A DNA stretch of 64,000 bases from Limnephilus marmoratus. Taxonomy: Eukaryota; Arthropoda; Insecta; Trichoptera; Limnephilidae. The stretch spans positions 7,673,452 to 7,737,451 of the forward strand of contig OU862933.1 in assembly GCA_917880885.1 (NCBI GenBank). The letters run 5' to 3'. A program made the position numbers and the translations under genes. The notes below the pieces were generated by a model. It had not been told where the DNA came from and did no database searches. It saw only the letters and a program-made list of their open reading frames with translations. Numbering within the stretch: the first letter of the stretch is position 1; each line of letters opens with the position of its first letter. Shown one piece after another: positions 43,353 to 54,334 of the stretch.

Positions 43353-44067
43353 TGAAACGTATTACGTCACGTTGGTGCCAAAATATAACGTAATTAAACG
43401 TATTTGGTTAACCTCGTGGTATTTGAATGTGTGAATCGACATCTTAACTGTCAGAATGGAATATTGAGGTTATGAAAGTTAAATCTTGTAGTAAGGTAAT
43501 GCTAAGCTCAGGGTAGGTAAGACATGTGAATATGGTAATCAATACTAAATGAAATTAAAGGCTATAAAGGGAATATAATATTTAATCATAAATACAAGGT
43601 TTGATCAACAAAAGAGACTCTAAATAAATTAAATGATTATCTCAGGGTATGGCGACTGCTCCAAGAAAACAGTGCATATTGTATCATAAGTTGCTTCTAA
43701 GATTGAAAGATGGAAGGCGCCAGTCGTTTATTAAAATTGCCCTAGAACTATTAAACGACAAATAGTCTGTTAGATTATGTATGAGAAAACCAATGAAAAT
43801 ATAATAACGATACGTGATTGATAATTCCCATGAGGTCTGTGAATCTGTGAGATCTTCTGCCCGTCGAGTTTCTGTCAGGATCCACATGCCGTCGGCCGTC
43901 TCACAAGTCGCCTGGAATCAAACTGAAGTACTTATGTGCCCGCGGCGCTCTCGAACTATTGCGAAGCATGGGCACCAACCTCGGAATACAGATGGCTTGT
44001 AATGCTGCCAACCACACTGGTCGAATCCATTGAGCAATATAGTGTCTTAGCGGTTCTTACCGCTACA
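43353..44067 (-). repeat. 5' LTR (715 bp) of the LARD-like element
   Basis: Identical to 38219-38933 apart from AT in place of TA at the eighth and ninth bases after TGAAACG. On the element strand this is the promoter-bearing copy. Small frames shared by both LTRs (62 and 67 codons) are not considered genes. Confidence 0.93.
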
Positions 44068-44071
44068 CACT

Positions 44072-44714
44072 TTGCTTTCAAGGAAAAATAAATAATATAA
44101 TATAAGCTATGTAGGCTTTCTCAAAACGATTCTTAAGATAGCAATAGATGATAATGTTATACTCCCTAAAAAAGCATAGCCTGAACCAAACAGGCTTGCG
44201 AAAAATATGTAATTATAGAGACCTGAATATTTCCTATTATTTTTGGCGAAATTCTCGGATTTTTTTGGCGAAATCTGCGTTATTTTTTTACGAAATCCTG
44301 GTGTTTTTGTGGAACCTTTTAAAAAAAGCGGTGTATTTTACAGCAACGGAGGTGGTATTTTGCATTAAGGGTAATTTTATGTAAACTTTTTAGTACCTGT
44401 TTTGCAGAAAAAAAATTTCGGAGCACCTTTTTTGATTTTTTTTTTTCAAATCAATTCCATAAATTAATGACATTATTTTTTCGATGTAGAGTTAGCTGCG
44501 TTATTTAGTCACTTTGGATTTATTCCTGATATCCTGGGAAAATCCAAAACGCATAGAGCATGCCTAATGCACAAAAATCAAAATAATAAATAAAGCCCAA
44601 TAGTTCTTGGTATCCGGTAATGACGGCTACTCCAAAACTAAACGCTGAAAACCTTTTAAATCGTCACGGCATCGCTTCTACATACATAACACACGGTTCA
44701 CCACGATCTTCGAT
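44072..44714. other. AT-rich interval with no recognisable feature
   Basis: No gene or repeat is recognised right of the LTR element. Confidence 0.45.
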
Positions 44715-44800
44715 TACACATCTGTCTGATGATGGACACTGTACTGTAATGCTGTCCAAAAGTTGGGTAAAGAAGGATGTAGCGCAACACGGAATTTAAA
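44715..44800 (+). ncRNA. Second hammerhead-like core (related to 16769-16946)
   Basis: CTGATGA (44726-44732), then stem II GGACA/TGTCC (44734-44738 with 44753-44757, perfect), AAAA in place of GAAA, and stem III GTTG/CAAC (44762-44765 with 44784-44787), followed by ACACGG. The sequence is related to the unit in the Penelope fragment, but stem I is lost and the GAAA core is mutated, so it should be inactive. Its perfect stem II shows that the fold, at least stem II, was present in the family ancestor. Confidence 0.4.
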
Positions 44801-44849
44801 ATCACATCCAAATTCTTTATAGTTTCTTCGACATTACTTAATCCACTAC

Positions 44850-45478
44850 TAACTAACTAACCATCACGCCGTTTCCCCGCAGGGGTAGGCAGAGAGGACG
44901 GACCGCCAAACAACTCGGTCTTGGCACACACTCTTTGCCTCACTCACATTCATACATCGTCTCATACATTCTCTTCTATTATTCTGACTTTTGACATGGC
45001 CCGACTCAAGTATTTGATTCACTTGATCGTGCCATGTCTTCCTCGGGCGTCCCCGACTTCTTCTACCATTCACATTCGCGTCGTATATTCTTCTTACACT
45101 ATTTTCTTCGTTCATTCGCTCTACATGCCCAAACCATCTGAGGGTCCCTTTCTTAATCTTACTCATTATGCTTACATCAGCCTTACATTCTTTGCGGATA
45201 TCCACATTTCTCACGCGATCATACATTGTTTTACCACACATACGTCTCAGGGATCTCATTTCAACAGCATTCAGCTTACTTTCATCCTTCCTCTGCCAGT
45301 TCCATGCCTCACTGCCATACATCAGGGTAGGTACCAGGACTCCATTGTGGACTGCTAGCTTCGCTTTTTTGACAGTTTTTTATTAGCGCCAACGGCATTC
45401 AGTCCACTATTAATGGAGTTACCGGCATTCACCCTTCTTTCAATATCTCTATCAGCCTTCCCATCTCTCGTAAAGTTA
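44850..45478 (-). pseudogene. RTE-like LINE, 5'-truncated C-terminal fragment
   Basis: The minus strand encodes the post-RT region typical of RTE/BovB-like elements: KLAVHNGVLVPTLMYGSEAW, NAVEMRSLRRMCGKT, LRWFGHVERM and GRRSRGRPRKTWHD, ending AYPCGETA. The 152-codon frame is 45322-44864. Upstream coding (ADRDIERRVNAGNSI) is in another frame because of a one-base loss near 45362-45370. The 3' end has a short TTAG-type repeat tail (44845-44857), as RTE elements do. RT and endonuclease domains are absent. Confidence 0.87.
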
Positions 45479-47035
45479 ATCCACTAACTATTGGTAAACA
45501 GTGTATTAAGACTTATGATGACTAAAAATTCGAAATAACCATGAAATACATTATTATTTGCGTTTTTCCTAATCCATCACTGTTAAATACCTTCTAAGAA
45601 GAGGCGACCTACGCACATATACATCTCGTTGAATTAATAATAACGTTTATTAAATTAATGATAGGTTGGCCTCATTACATGACGTAACGTTAAGTAGTCC
45701 AGTTGATGATCCGGTCACCAGGTGGCACTGGGTGAAGGTGAGAATCTCGACTAACTAGTCAGTGATTCAATAATTTAATAATAAATGGCGATGAACGTCA
45801 ATGCAAGTAAATTATTCCCTATTAATTTTGGCAGTCATGATTATCTTGTTATTTTAAAATCTTAAATGTGAAGCGAATTTATCGTGGTTTATTGTTTGGT
45901 AAAAAAACTAGGACCGTGAGTTCTGGCATCTTGAAATGTGCACAGCTTTTCCGCAGCCTGCGACGTGTAAGTTTGTGAATACAGAATCCGTTCTAGGTTC
46001 TAATTACAATTAAAAGCTTTAAGTTTTCCAGCACCCTTTACCACTGGAGCAACAGCGCATTTTAAAACTTTTTCTCCGTTTGCTCGACACTTTCAGAATA
46101 TCCTTTTTTTTAATTTTTCACCAACATTAAAACAATCATAACTTCGATTTTTAACATATGGAGACATACAAACTTATTATAGTGCTATATTGCCAATAAA
46201 TCAAACTGTATTTTACCGTTTATCTCATATTTGTAGGATTTATAAAACAAAAATATTTAAAAAATCGTAAAGTTGATCGAATCTTGCGTGGTTGTTACTT
46301 TGAAACTGCGGGAGTGGTACTTATGCAACTGAAAATATAATGTTTTCGATTTCTGTATACTTTCTGTGGTATACTTGATATTGAAAGGTGCATATCTATA
46401 GAAAAGAGACTTAATTTTAATCGTAAACAGCTGATCAGAAATTCTGCGTGAAAAAATATTTAAAAAAATTATTTTTAACATCGTTATAAAATAGTCTACG
46501 AAGTTCGGATATGCGATATCTATGGTCATAATAGATAAAGCATTTCAATAGCTTCATTTTAAGTCAAAAATAACAAACGAGGGAGCTACAAATTAAAAAA
46601 AAAAGTCGAATCAAGGAGATATTGACTTTTTTATTCCAAAAAGCAATCGGCGACATTTAAAATGGCGCCAATATATGGCAAAAATCGCTCCAGTGGTTAA
46701 TGATCTACTCGTACATTTAAATCTCGTCGTATGAAGCAGTTAAGTCCCTTGAACGTTGAGCTCTAGAATCATAAAATTTGCACAGCTTTTAAAATATGAA
46801 ATAACTGAGTCAAAGTATTTTTAAGTTCGTAAAATAATTTAGTAAGTTAACATCACATTTTAGTGTGACCTAATACCAAAACCTAATCTTTACGGAAAAT
46901 CCGTGTGAATCTGATAAATATAATGTGAACAGTGCCGTGATTGCTATGGCATTATTAACTTTAATGCAGTTGCTGACCTTGCAGAATTAAAAAAATTCCA
47001 ACTCAATAATTATTATGTACCAAGTAACCATTAAA
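45479..47035. other. Long AT-rich interval without a recognised gene
   Basis: Nothing recognisable as an exon, RNA gene or transposon in ~1.5 kb. Confidence 0.5.
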
Positions 47036-47082
47036 TAACCATCACGCCGTTTCTCTGCAGGCGTGGACGGAGAGGGTAGACC
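47036..47082 (-). pseudogene. Tiny RTE-like LINE 3' fragment
   Basis: AACCATCACGCCGTTTCTCT with GCAGGCGTGGACGGAGAG matches the 3' end of the RTE-like fragment at 44850 (AACCATCACGCCGTTTCCCC, GCAGGGGTAGGCAGAGAG). Only the last coding bases remain. Confidence 0.6.
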
Positions 47083-47647
47083 CCAAAGATATTGAAATAT
47101 AAGGTAGATGTGCTATCTGCTGTTTTTACTATGTGGGTCTGCGCTTCCGGGTGTCGCCGATATTGTTTACCAATTAACAAATAAACTAAAAGAACAAATA
47201 ATTAACGAATAAACCAAACGAACGTTAAACTAAATGAACGAATTCTTTCCTTATTCAAAATATATTGTTAACCAATATTAATGCACATTTTCAAAAAATC
47301 AACGAAATGAACAAATTCTTTTTGTATGAAAACTACGCTAATTAGCGCGTAGTCCGGCGACAGTTGCGTGGACACCATAGCATATCTTTCTGTATTTGAA
47401 TATCTTTAGTAGACCCCCACACAGTACTCTCTCGACACATTTGCAGCTCATAACAGTTTGAATCAAGCAGGCGCAAGATCAGGATGTGACTCATGGCTCC
47501 CGAGGTGAAACAAATATGGCGGATACTTCGAATCGTGAATCCTTTAATTTAAATTTTTTGTTTCTTAAATATGGTTTACTTTTAACTTCTTTATATTAGA
47601 TTTCTTGTTCGTTGTGTATAAACGATATGGCGCCCGTAATAGTTTAA

Positions 47648-48137
47648 CTTATTCACAATGCATTAATATCTGATCTAAACCTACCACAACTTTCTACCCG
47701 GCGTACTATTAATGACATTCTTATACTTTTTAAATTACTGAACAATATCATAGACTGCCCTCAAATGTTAAGTGTTATAAATATTCGTGTCCCTGTTAAA
47801 CCAGCTCGACTCCACCACCTTTTCCATAGTGACAATCATAGCACTAACAATTCCTATCATTCACCGCTAGTGCGTTTTCACCGAACTGCCAATACGTATA
47901 CAGACCTTTTCGATATTTTCAAAACCTCACCGTCTTGCATCAGAGCAAAAATAACTAGTTATTTATGTAACTGATATGTTTGTAAAATGATAAATATTTG
48001 TTGTACTAATATGCATCGTATGTATGTACTGTATGTTATTCTATATATATAATGTTTGTAAATGTTCGATACACCTGTATTATGTATGTAATAGCCCTAT
48101 GTACGGGCGTTTAAATAATAAATAAATAAATAAACAA
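47648..48137 (+). pseudogene. LINE C-terminal fragment with TAAA tail
   Basis: An open frame from 47648 to 47974 encodes the end of a non-LTR polyprotein (TRRTINDILILFKLLNNIID, SYHSPLVRFHRTANTYTDLF, CIRAKITSYLCN, stop). A ~140-bp 3' UTR follows with ATGTACGGGCGTTT, similar to LINE C, and an AATAAATAAATAAATAAA tail (48114-48137). No RT or endonuclease motif remains. 5'-truncated. Confidence 0.75.
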
Positions 48138-48482
48138 TAGATTCACTTAACAAATTTAAGTCTAGAAGATTTCTTCGAGCTTCTAGCACGCCCTGAGTAT
48201 TAATTACAATTAGAGTCTTTGTAAATCCATCAAATCAACATTTAATGTATAACCTCTTTACTACAATAAACTTTATATTCTTTCAACATATTATGTTGAT
48301 TTTCATTTCATATAATGGTTGACATCTTTATTTCATACTCATGCTCTATAATAATCTTTACACACAACTATTTAATTGATAGCAAATTACTTTAACGCTA
48401 CAACATATATATGTAGTTTCTTCCAGACACAAAAGAATTTAAATTTTGTACTAGCTGTCCTTCCTTTCCTACGCTTTCTACT

Positions 48483-48685
48483 TCAAAAGGCTCGATCCTC
48501 CCTACCAGGGTCATCTTCTCCATTCAACACACGCGTCGGCATACAACAGTCTAATAATAATTCAGTTGTATCGTCGCATCCTTCAAAAATGTCATTATTT
48601 ACGATGTCTCCCTGGACCAGCACCGGAAAGTGAATGTGGTCAACCTTGGGAAAATTATTTAGCTCCGAATTCAAAAAGCCCGCCC
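48483..48685 (-). CDS. Candidate terminal host exon, unknown protein
   Basis: On the minus strand an open segment of about 64 codons ends in TGA at 48483. It is preceded by a plausible acceptor (GACCTTAG then G, near 48686). The peptide is acidic and of ordinary composition: FPKVDHIHFPVLVQGDIVNN, then EGCDDTTELLLDCC and GEDDPGREDRAF. That differs from random AT-rich frames. It could be a last exon of a gene, or part of a transposase I do not recognise. Confidence 0.32.
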
Positions 48686-48689
48686 TAAG

Positions 48690-49228
48690 GTCAAAGACGA
48701 TTCCAGGTGAAAAAATGTAATAAATTTTAAGGCCGTCAGAGAATTTAAGATTCCTTGTACATGCATAATAAATTGTGCATGCAAAACTAAAATCAAAATC
48801 AAGGTAAATAAGTTATTCTTTCACGCCCATAAATTTGGGTGTGTAAATATTAAATACAAAATACCTTATCTACCATATTATAAAACTAAAGTAGGTATAA
48901 TATAATAAATTTACTGGAAGCAATATTATAAGGTCGAAAAAAACATCTGAACTGCAACAATAATAATCATAACAACAACAATAGGATAAACTTTATTGGT
49001 TGTAAATAAATGTGTTAGAAAAAGAAAGAAAATACACAATAAAATAAGAATAATTTAAAAGCTCGGTAGATACTTTTGAACATATACAGGAAAATAAAAT
49101 TTAAGAAAAATAGAAGTCAGAAAAATTGGACGTTCCAGTCGAAACTTATACGTTGTATTAATTTTTTATTTTGTTCCATACCTTTAAAATTTCAATGCAA
49201 ATAAGAATTAACATTGAACGTATATGTG
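48690..49228. other. AT-rich interval with no recognisable feature
   Basis: No gene or structured repeat is seen. Confidence 0.5.
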
Positions 49229-50719
49229 TACAGAGTGTAACAGCACATTACCCGAAGGATTTTAACAAGCGATTCCTGAGTATAACAATCAGACATCGCA
49301 ACCGAATGGTCGTGTATACTCTAAAGCGTCAATGACACACGGCTAGTTTACAAGCTACTGTCTGGGAAATTCACTATCTGTTAGTAAACTCGCCCAGTGT
49401 CATCGTGTCACTTGCTGACTAGCAGATTGTTGACAATCTACGAAAAAAAGTTGAGAGGTCGTCAACTTTACTCGCCTACACGCTTGCTCCGCTTGCTCGT
49501 GATTGGTTTATTTACGTTTCCAACATGCTTCCGATAAACAGCTGATTTCAACTGTCAAACATCTGAAGAATTAGTTCACGCAGGCGTCGTTATCCTTGTT
49601 ACTGACGCTAAAACCGACCTCAGTTTCCTACGCTTCTGAGCGAGTGGACAGTTTTGTGTGTCATCATGACAATCTCACTCGCCGATTTTCCCGCTTTTAA
49701 ACTTAGTAGATAGTAGCTTGTAAACTAGCCTTGTGTCATCGACGCTTAACGGGTCATGTGAAAAGCACTCAGTTTCTTTCCAGCAGCATGGTAACACACG
49801 AAACCGCACACGTATCGCGTGATCCCGCCGCGACGTAAAGGAGTGTTATTGCAAAATGTAAAATGTAGGGGTGTGATCGTGGGACCAGTGTGATTGTAAA
49901 ATGTATTTTTAGTTTTTAAGAGGGAATAAACAGACGTAACCGGAAATATGTCATTTTTAAATACAATTCAAGACTTATCGACTCTTCCACAAAAAAGCAT
50001 CAATTGATTTCGATAGGTTGCTCTATTATCTAGTAAAGCTACGGTTTAAATTTTGAAAAAATATGTTTATTTTTAGTACAATAAGGTTATATCGTAGGTC
50101 GTTGGCAGATTTGTTAAATTTTCAAACAAAAGTTTGTATTTTACAACACACATTTCAAATTATATAATTATGCACTAAAATAAATCAATAAATTATCCAG
50201 GAAAGCTACTTTTCAGAATTTTAATTTCAGTTCATATAAAATCATTAAAAAAAGATCCGCGCACGTGTTTTGTGATGAAAATACTTCAGTTTGTCTATTT
50301 ATTTACGGTCTTACCAACTAATATATTTCAGATTTTTTTTTACATACTTAATTTGCTTAGACGTTCTTGAAAAACCATAAATACTGATGATAAAAATAAT
50401 CACGGAAAGTAAATAATTTCAATAGTTTTATCATCACACGTTTGAACATTTTTGAATAAATTTTTTAATGAAATAAAATCGGAGTAGAGTTATTATTAAA
50501 AAATGCTGATACGGAAATCTTTTTCATCGGAACCGCCCTGTACAGTTTCAAGTGTATGATCGCAAGACCATCTTTCAACGAAATTTGAATTAAGGTTAAT
50601 GGCCCTTAATGTTAAAAAATGTCGTCGGTCAGCAAAACGACCTCTACTTTTGTATTTCAAATATGCTCAGGAATCACGTCGGTTAAAATCTTTCAGGTAG
50701 GTGCTTTACACCCTGTGTA
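49229..50719. mobile_element. TIR element of ~1.5 kb containing a nested MITE
   Basis: The left end (TACAGAGTGTAACAGCAC, then GATTTTAACAAGCGATTCC) is the imperfect complement of the right end. Complemented, the right end gives TACACAGGGTGTAAAGCACC, then GATTTTAACCGACGTGATTC. The inverted repeats are ~58 bp. Inside is MITE M2 copy 2 (49325-49746). No transposase frame. The superfamily is unknown; the termini resemble the common CAGGGTGT-type ends. Confidence 0.5.
49325..49746. mobile_element. MITE family M2, copy 2, TSD TAA
   Basis: Ends AGCGTCAATGACACACGGC and GCCTTGTGTCATCGACGCT, flanked by TAA (49322-49324 and 49747-49749). The interior matches 17923-18337 in reverse orientation (GATTGTTGACAATCTACGAA; AGTTCACGCAGGCGTCGTTA). 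The two copies differ by small indels. Confidence 0.86.
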
Positions 50720-50964
50720 ATAAAAATCTGACAGTATGTCAATCACATGATAAAATTGATTAAAAAACTAGGTCCAGTTAACAAAAATATCTTAGTTCAC
50801 ACATTAATATTGTTGCATTAAATATCTGAAAAACACTAAAAATTTTATGAATACCAACTTCAACAACTAATTCACCAAAAAATATCATTTTTAACGCTCC
50901 AAACGTACTCTTTGAACAACTGCTAAAATTAACAGCTGACCAAATAAATCACAGGTAAATCGTT

Positions 50965-50972
50965 AAAAAAAA
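50965..50972 (-). terminator. RNA polymerase III terminator of tRNA-Arg
   Basis: Eight T residues on the minus strand lie five bases after the mature tRNA 3' end, the normal Pol III stop signal. Confidence 0.85.
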
Positions 50973-50977
50973 GGTTT

Positions 50978-51050
50978 CGACCGTGACAGGACTCGAACCT
51001 GCAATCTTCGGATTCGAAGTCCGACGCCTTATCCATTAGGCCACACGGTC
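50978..51050 (-). tRNA. tRNA-Arg (anticodon TCG)
   Basis: The minus strand folds as a standard 73-nt tRNA without an intron. The acceptor stem is GACCGTG/CACGGTC with discriminator G. The D-arm contains TGGCCTAATGGATAAGG (A box). The anticodon arm is TCGGA-CTTCGAA-TCCGA with anticodon TCG. The variable loop is AGATT. The T-arm is GCAGG-TTCGAGT-CCTGT, which includes the B box GGTTCGAGTCC. All stems pair. A T-run terminator follows at once. It decodes CGA, and CGG by wobble. This is the only intact cellular gene I can support in the window. SINE heads elsewhere are tRNA-like but do not fold this well. Confidence 0.97.
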
Positions 51051-51054
51051 TTGT

Positions 51055-51613
51055 GAAAACCTTCCACTGAGACCCATCTTACTCTTATTCAACACGGTCA
51101 ACTTTTCAAACAAATTATTTGCCGCTAGAAAAATTTTGACACTTTTAAAATCTCTCAAAAAGTATTTACATTTATAAAAAACACGTAAGTTTTTGGTAAC
51201 ATATACCTCTGCTTTTATAATAAAATTTCTCAAATCAGTGAATTATGAAAATAATACCCATTTTTTTAAATCGCGTAAAGACAATTAAAGCATTTGAGTC
51301 GGAAAACAACTGCGCGACGACGTAAATAAAAACGCACCGGTAGTTTTTCAACCTTGAGAAATACTCGGAGTAAGTAGTAGGTACTTATAATTGCTACACG
51401 GTAAATTCACTGCCAACAAATCACCGCAGAAAATTCACAGCGGGGAAAGTTCAGCGACTTAAATTCAATATTCACCTCAGGGAGAATTGTATTTTTTTTC
51501 TGAAATAATTGAGTAAAAAATTGCTTCCTACATAGAATTTTCAATTGAAAATTAGTAGGAAGAAAAGAAAGTAAGTCCACCTATCTTCAGTTAATATTAT
51601 TTATTATTTTTTC
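51055..51613. other. Interval without a recognised gene
   Basis: 5' flank of the tRNA gene and AT-rich sequence. A 65-codon minus frame here runs into the tRNA gene and is not credible. Confidence 0.5.
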
Positions 51614-51790
51614 ACCAGTGGCTGAGTTGGCATCGCGTTTGGGTCCCACCCAGGCATCGGGTATTCAATTCCTCAGCTGGCTAAGTCCTTCATCACAACG
51701 CAACCAAGATTTCCCGCTCAGTGTGGGGGTAGTAGGAGATTTATTTAGTCAGGTTATTCGTGACCCGGAAATATTTGTCTTTCTTTAAAA
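51614..51790 (+). mobile_element. tRNA-derived SINE S3, copy b
   Basis: Head GTGGCTGAGTTGGCATCGCG with TTCAATTCCTCAGCTGG (weakened B box), then body CCGCTCAGTGTGGGGGTAG and TAGGAGATTTATT, and TTATTCGTGACCCGG. It parallels the minus-strand copy at 24505-24688 over its length and ends in a short A run. Confidence 0.72.
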
Positions 51791-51852
51791 AAAATAATGA
51801 TAATGCCAAAAGTATTAAATGGAAACAACTTGAATATCAGTTCTGTTATTTT

Positions 51853-51950
51853 AGGTCAGTTAAGTTAGGTTTGGTTAGGCAAGGTGAGGAAAAGTTTTGG
51901 TTAGGTTAGGTTAGATTAATTTGGCTAGGTTTGGTTAGATAAGGTTACGT
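51853..51950. repeat. Degenerate TTAGG-like interstitial repeat
   Basis: GGTTAGGTTAGGTTAGA in the middle, with scattered GGTTAGG, GGTTTGG and GGCTAGG variants on both sides. It probably derives from the arthropod telomere repeat TTAGG. Too short and mutated to be a telomere. Confidence 0.7.
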
Positions 51951-51959
51951 TTGCACAAA

Positions 51960-52500
51960 CAAAATTAGTCGACGCTATGACTGAAATTGTAGGCTATCTG
52001 AATGATTTTGCACAAACTAAAGTCACTCTATTAAAGTCGTCACCATGACTGAAATTGTAGGCTATGTAAATGATTTTGCACAAACTAAAGTCTTTATGCT
52101 ATGTAAATAATTTTGCACAAGCTAAAGTCACTTAAACACAAGTCGTCACCATGACTGAAATTGTAGGCTATGTAAATGATTTTGCACAAACTAAAGTCAC
52201 TTTATTACAGTCCGCACCATGACTGAAATTGTGGGCAATATAAATGATTTTGCACAAACTAGTCACTCTATTACAGTTGTCACCATGACTGAAGTTGTGG
52301 GCAATGTAAAAGATTTTGCACAAACTAAAGTCACTCAATTGCAGTTGTCACCAAGACTGAAATCGAAGGCTATGTAAATGATTTTGCACAAACTAAAGTC
52401 ATTCTATTACGGTTGTCACCATGATTGAAATTATAGGCTATGTAAATGATTTTGCACGAACTAAAGTCACTCTATTACAATCGTCACCGTAACTGAAATG
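51960..52500. repeat. Tandem array, ~8 copies of a 68-bp unit
   Basis: GACTGAAATTGTAGGCTATG, then AAATGATTTTGCACAAACTA, then AGTCACTCTATTACAGTCGT makes each unit. Successive units start about 68 bp apart (51977, 52045 and so on), except for a shortened one near 52090. The copies are diverged, so the array is old. Confidence 0.88.
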
Positions 52501-52968
52501 GTACAGGCTTTATTCATCTCCATGTAATGCCGATCATTCATATTTATTTATCAATACAATGAAGGAAGACTTTTTACCCTTTTAAAAATCAAGGTAGCAA
52601 CATTTTACCTCAAATAAAATAAAAAAGCAATTTTTCTGACTTCGAAAATTAAAATTTCCATCATGAGCTTCTGAATTTAAAAAAATCAATTCAACTATCT
52701 AAAAATCAGATCAGAAATAGTCCCTAAAGGTAGTTCCACATTATTCATTTCTTGTTCACTAGATTTTACCAGCGGTTTCGCTCGCGTGGTATTAATAATA
52801 ATAATAATCAATGTTTATTTGTCAACAGATTTTTACAAATCTATACATTTTGTTTATTTAACGTTGATTCTATTGATAAATGGGTCACTGCCCAGCTATG
52901 CATTCAGGATTTCTCTTGGAATGCCGCTGGTTTTCAACAGTGTCTCTAATAGAATACACATAATAAAA
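52501..52968. other. Interval with a possible Helitron 3'-end fragment
   Basis: Read on the minus strand, CGAGCGAAACCGCTGG then TAAAATCTAG before T (52759-52790) resembles a Helitron hairpin plus CTAG terminus. A TAATAATAATAA microsatellite abuts it. The rest holds nothing recognisable. Confidence 0.35.
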
Positions 52969-53603
52969 TCTCTTTACTAAATATAAAATGAAGTCGCTCC
53001 CGCTGTATGTGCGCTTAGATCTTTTAAACTACGCAACGGTTTTCACCAATAGATAAGAGTGATTCAAGAGGAAGGTTTATATGTATAATTCATGCATATT
53101 AGAATAGAGAAAAGTCGAGAAATTCAATGATTCAATTCAGGCAGTGGGCAGCTGGCAGCTGGCAAACGGGCGGTGTTTTTTTTTTTTATATGAGCTCCAC
53201 ACAGGAGGCCCTGAGGAAAATAATTTCCCTCAGGGCCTATGTCATCTTTGGGGATGCTATGTGGAGGGTTTTTTAATGGAAAATAAGGAGAGGAGAGTTC
53301 TGGGAAGGAAAAGGGTTTAAGGGGTGGGTAGGAATCTGGGGTTCAGTGTGTCTTGGTCATCCGCCTCCAAGACCTAGACAAAACCTCACACCATGAACCC
53401 GGGCACCCCTGCTAAATCACCAAACGAAACAAACCACTTGGGGTGACCTATGGCAGAGGTGTTGGTTATCCAATAGAGGTTCCCGGGGCGGCGGTACCCA
53501 TTCCCGCCTCTTAAATTGTGAATTTGATATATGTGCAAATTAACAGATGGCGTTTGTTATAAAGGTTGGGTAAGCCACAGCAACGTATGGCCGGGTCTGC
53601 TAG
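52969..53603 (+). mobile_element. Helitron (H4) with a nested SINE
   Basis: Starts TCTCTTTACTAAATATAAAA after A and ends GGCCGGGTCTGCTAG before T. The 5' part GAAGTCGCTCCCGCTGTATG and AACGGTTTTCACCAATAGAT and the 3' part GGGTAAGCCACAGCAACGTA are shared with the minus-strand copy at 56253-56957. S1 copy d (53176-53510) interrupts it. Native length is ~300 bp. Non-coding. Confidence 0.82.
53176..53510 (-). mobile_element. SINE-like S1, copy d, full length
   Basis: Read on the minus strand it runs from GAGGCGGGAATGGGTACCGC through GATTTAGCAGGGGTGCCCGG to the tail. The tail hairpin is perfect (CCCTGAGGGAAATTATTTTC with CTCAGGG) and ends GTGTGGAGCTCATAT and an A-run (plus T-run 53176-53187). The ~70-bp central segment present in copies a, b and e is missing, so this is a shorter subfamily or a deletion. 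Confidence 0.85.
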
Positions 53604-54334
53604 TATATAATAAATAAAGAATATTCAAATTAAATCATATGAATCAAAATTCAATGTAAGCAAATAATATTAAAATTCAAAATAAATAATGTGATCACGA
53701 ACACAAGTAGGTATTCCTTTCAATGTAAATTTCATCAATTAAGATGTTGCAGTCAGCATCACCGCAGAGCTTCTTGAAGCACCGCAACTTCGAATAGGCA
53801 GTGGTATTCCATTCCAAATTTTTGATGATGAATAGCTGAAACTACCCTCAAGTACAGCAGTTTTATGTTTGGAAATTAGTTTGAAATTGCTGTACAAAAA
53901 GAGAAGTGTTTTCCGGGAAAAAAAATGACGTCGATCGGTCGCTCCGTTGCGACGTGAAAGAAGGACAAACTAACACAATTTCGCATTTATAATATTACTT
54001 GAGATTAGTTTTAGTAAGTGTATACTCCTGGAAGCCGGGCAGTCAAAAGTCCAGCCATTTTACAATAATCTAATATAAACTGGAAAAACCTGCCGCACAA
54101 AGATTAAAGATAATAATTGCAGTACCCAATCATATTCACCGTGTGATGCTTATATCATAAATGGGGGATTTCATGAATTGAAGTAAGCCCGGATTTGACA
54201 CGTTATTAAAATATATTGTGCTAATTTATAAATAGCATATAAAATGTTAAACAAAAATATTGGTAGGTGTATAAAACGGAGTTCCCTGATTCCTAACCAC
54301 CAACGAAATATATTTTAAAGATAGACTTTTGTCA
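53604..54334. other. AT-rich interval left of the satellite
   Basis: No gene or clear repeat is seen. Confidence 0.5.

Larger units (their letters stand above)
38219..44067 (-). mobile_element. Non-coding LTR retrotransposon (LARD-like), complete
   Basis: Two 715-bp direct repeats (38219-38933 and 43353-44067) differ only by a TA/AT pair near one end. They begin TG and end CA and are flanked by the 4-bp duplication CACT (38215-38218, 44068-44071). On the minus strand a primer-binding site follows the 5' LTR (43351-43334) and a polypurine tract precedes the 3' LTR (38946-38934), which fixes the orientation. The 4.4-kb interior has no gag, protease, RT or integrase frame. This is the architecture of a large retrotransposon derivative moved by another element's enzymes. 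Ty3/gypsy-like by the 4-bp target and primer type. The near-identity of the LTRs means recent insertion. Confidence 0.92.

Noticed and set aside
38219..44067. LTR element on the plus strand
   Set aside because: On plus there is no primer site after the left repeat and no purine tract before the right repeat; both are found on the minus strand.
44921..45358. 145-codon plus-strand frame
   Set aside because: It is the antisense of the RTE-like fragment, whose minus-strand translation has clear family motifs.
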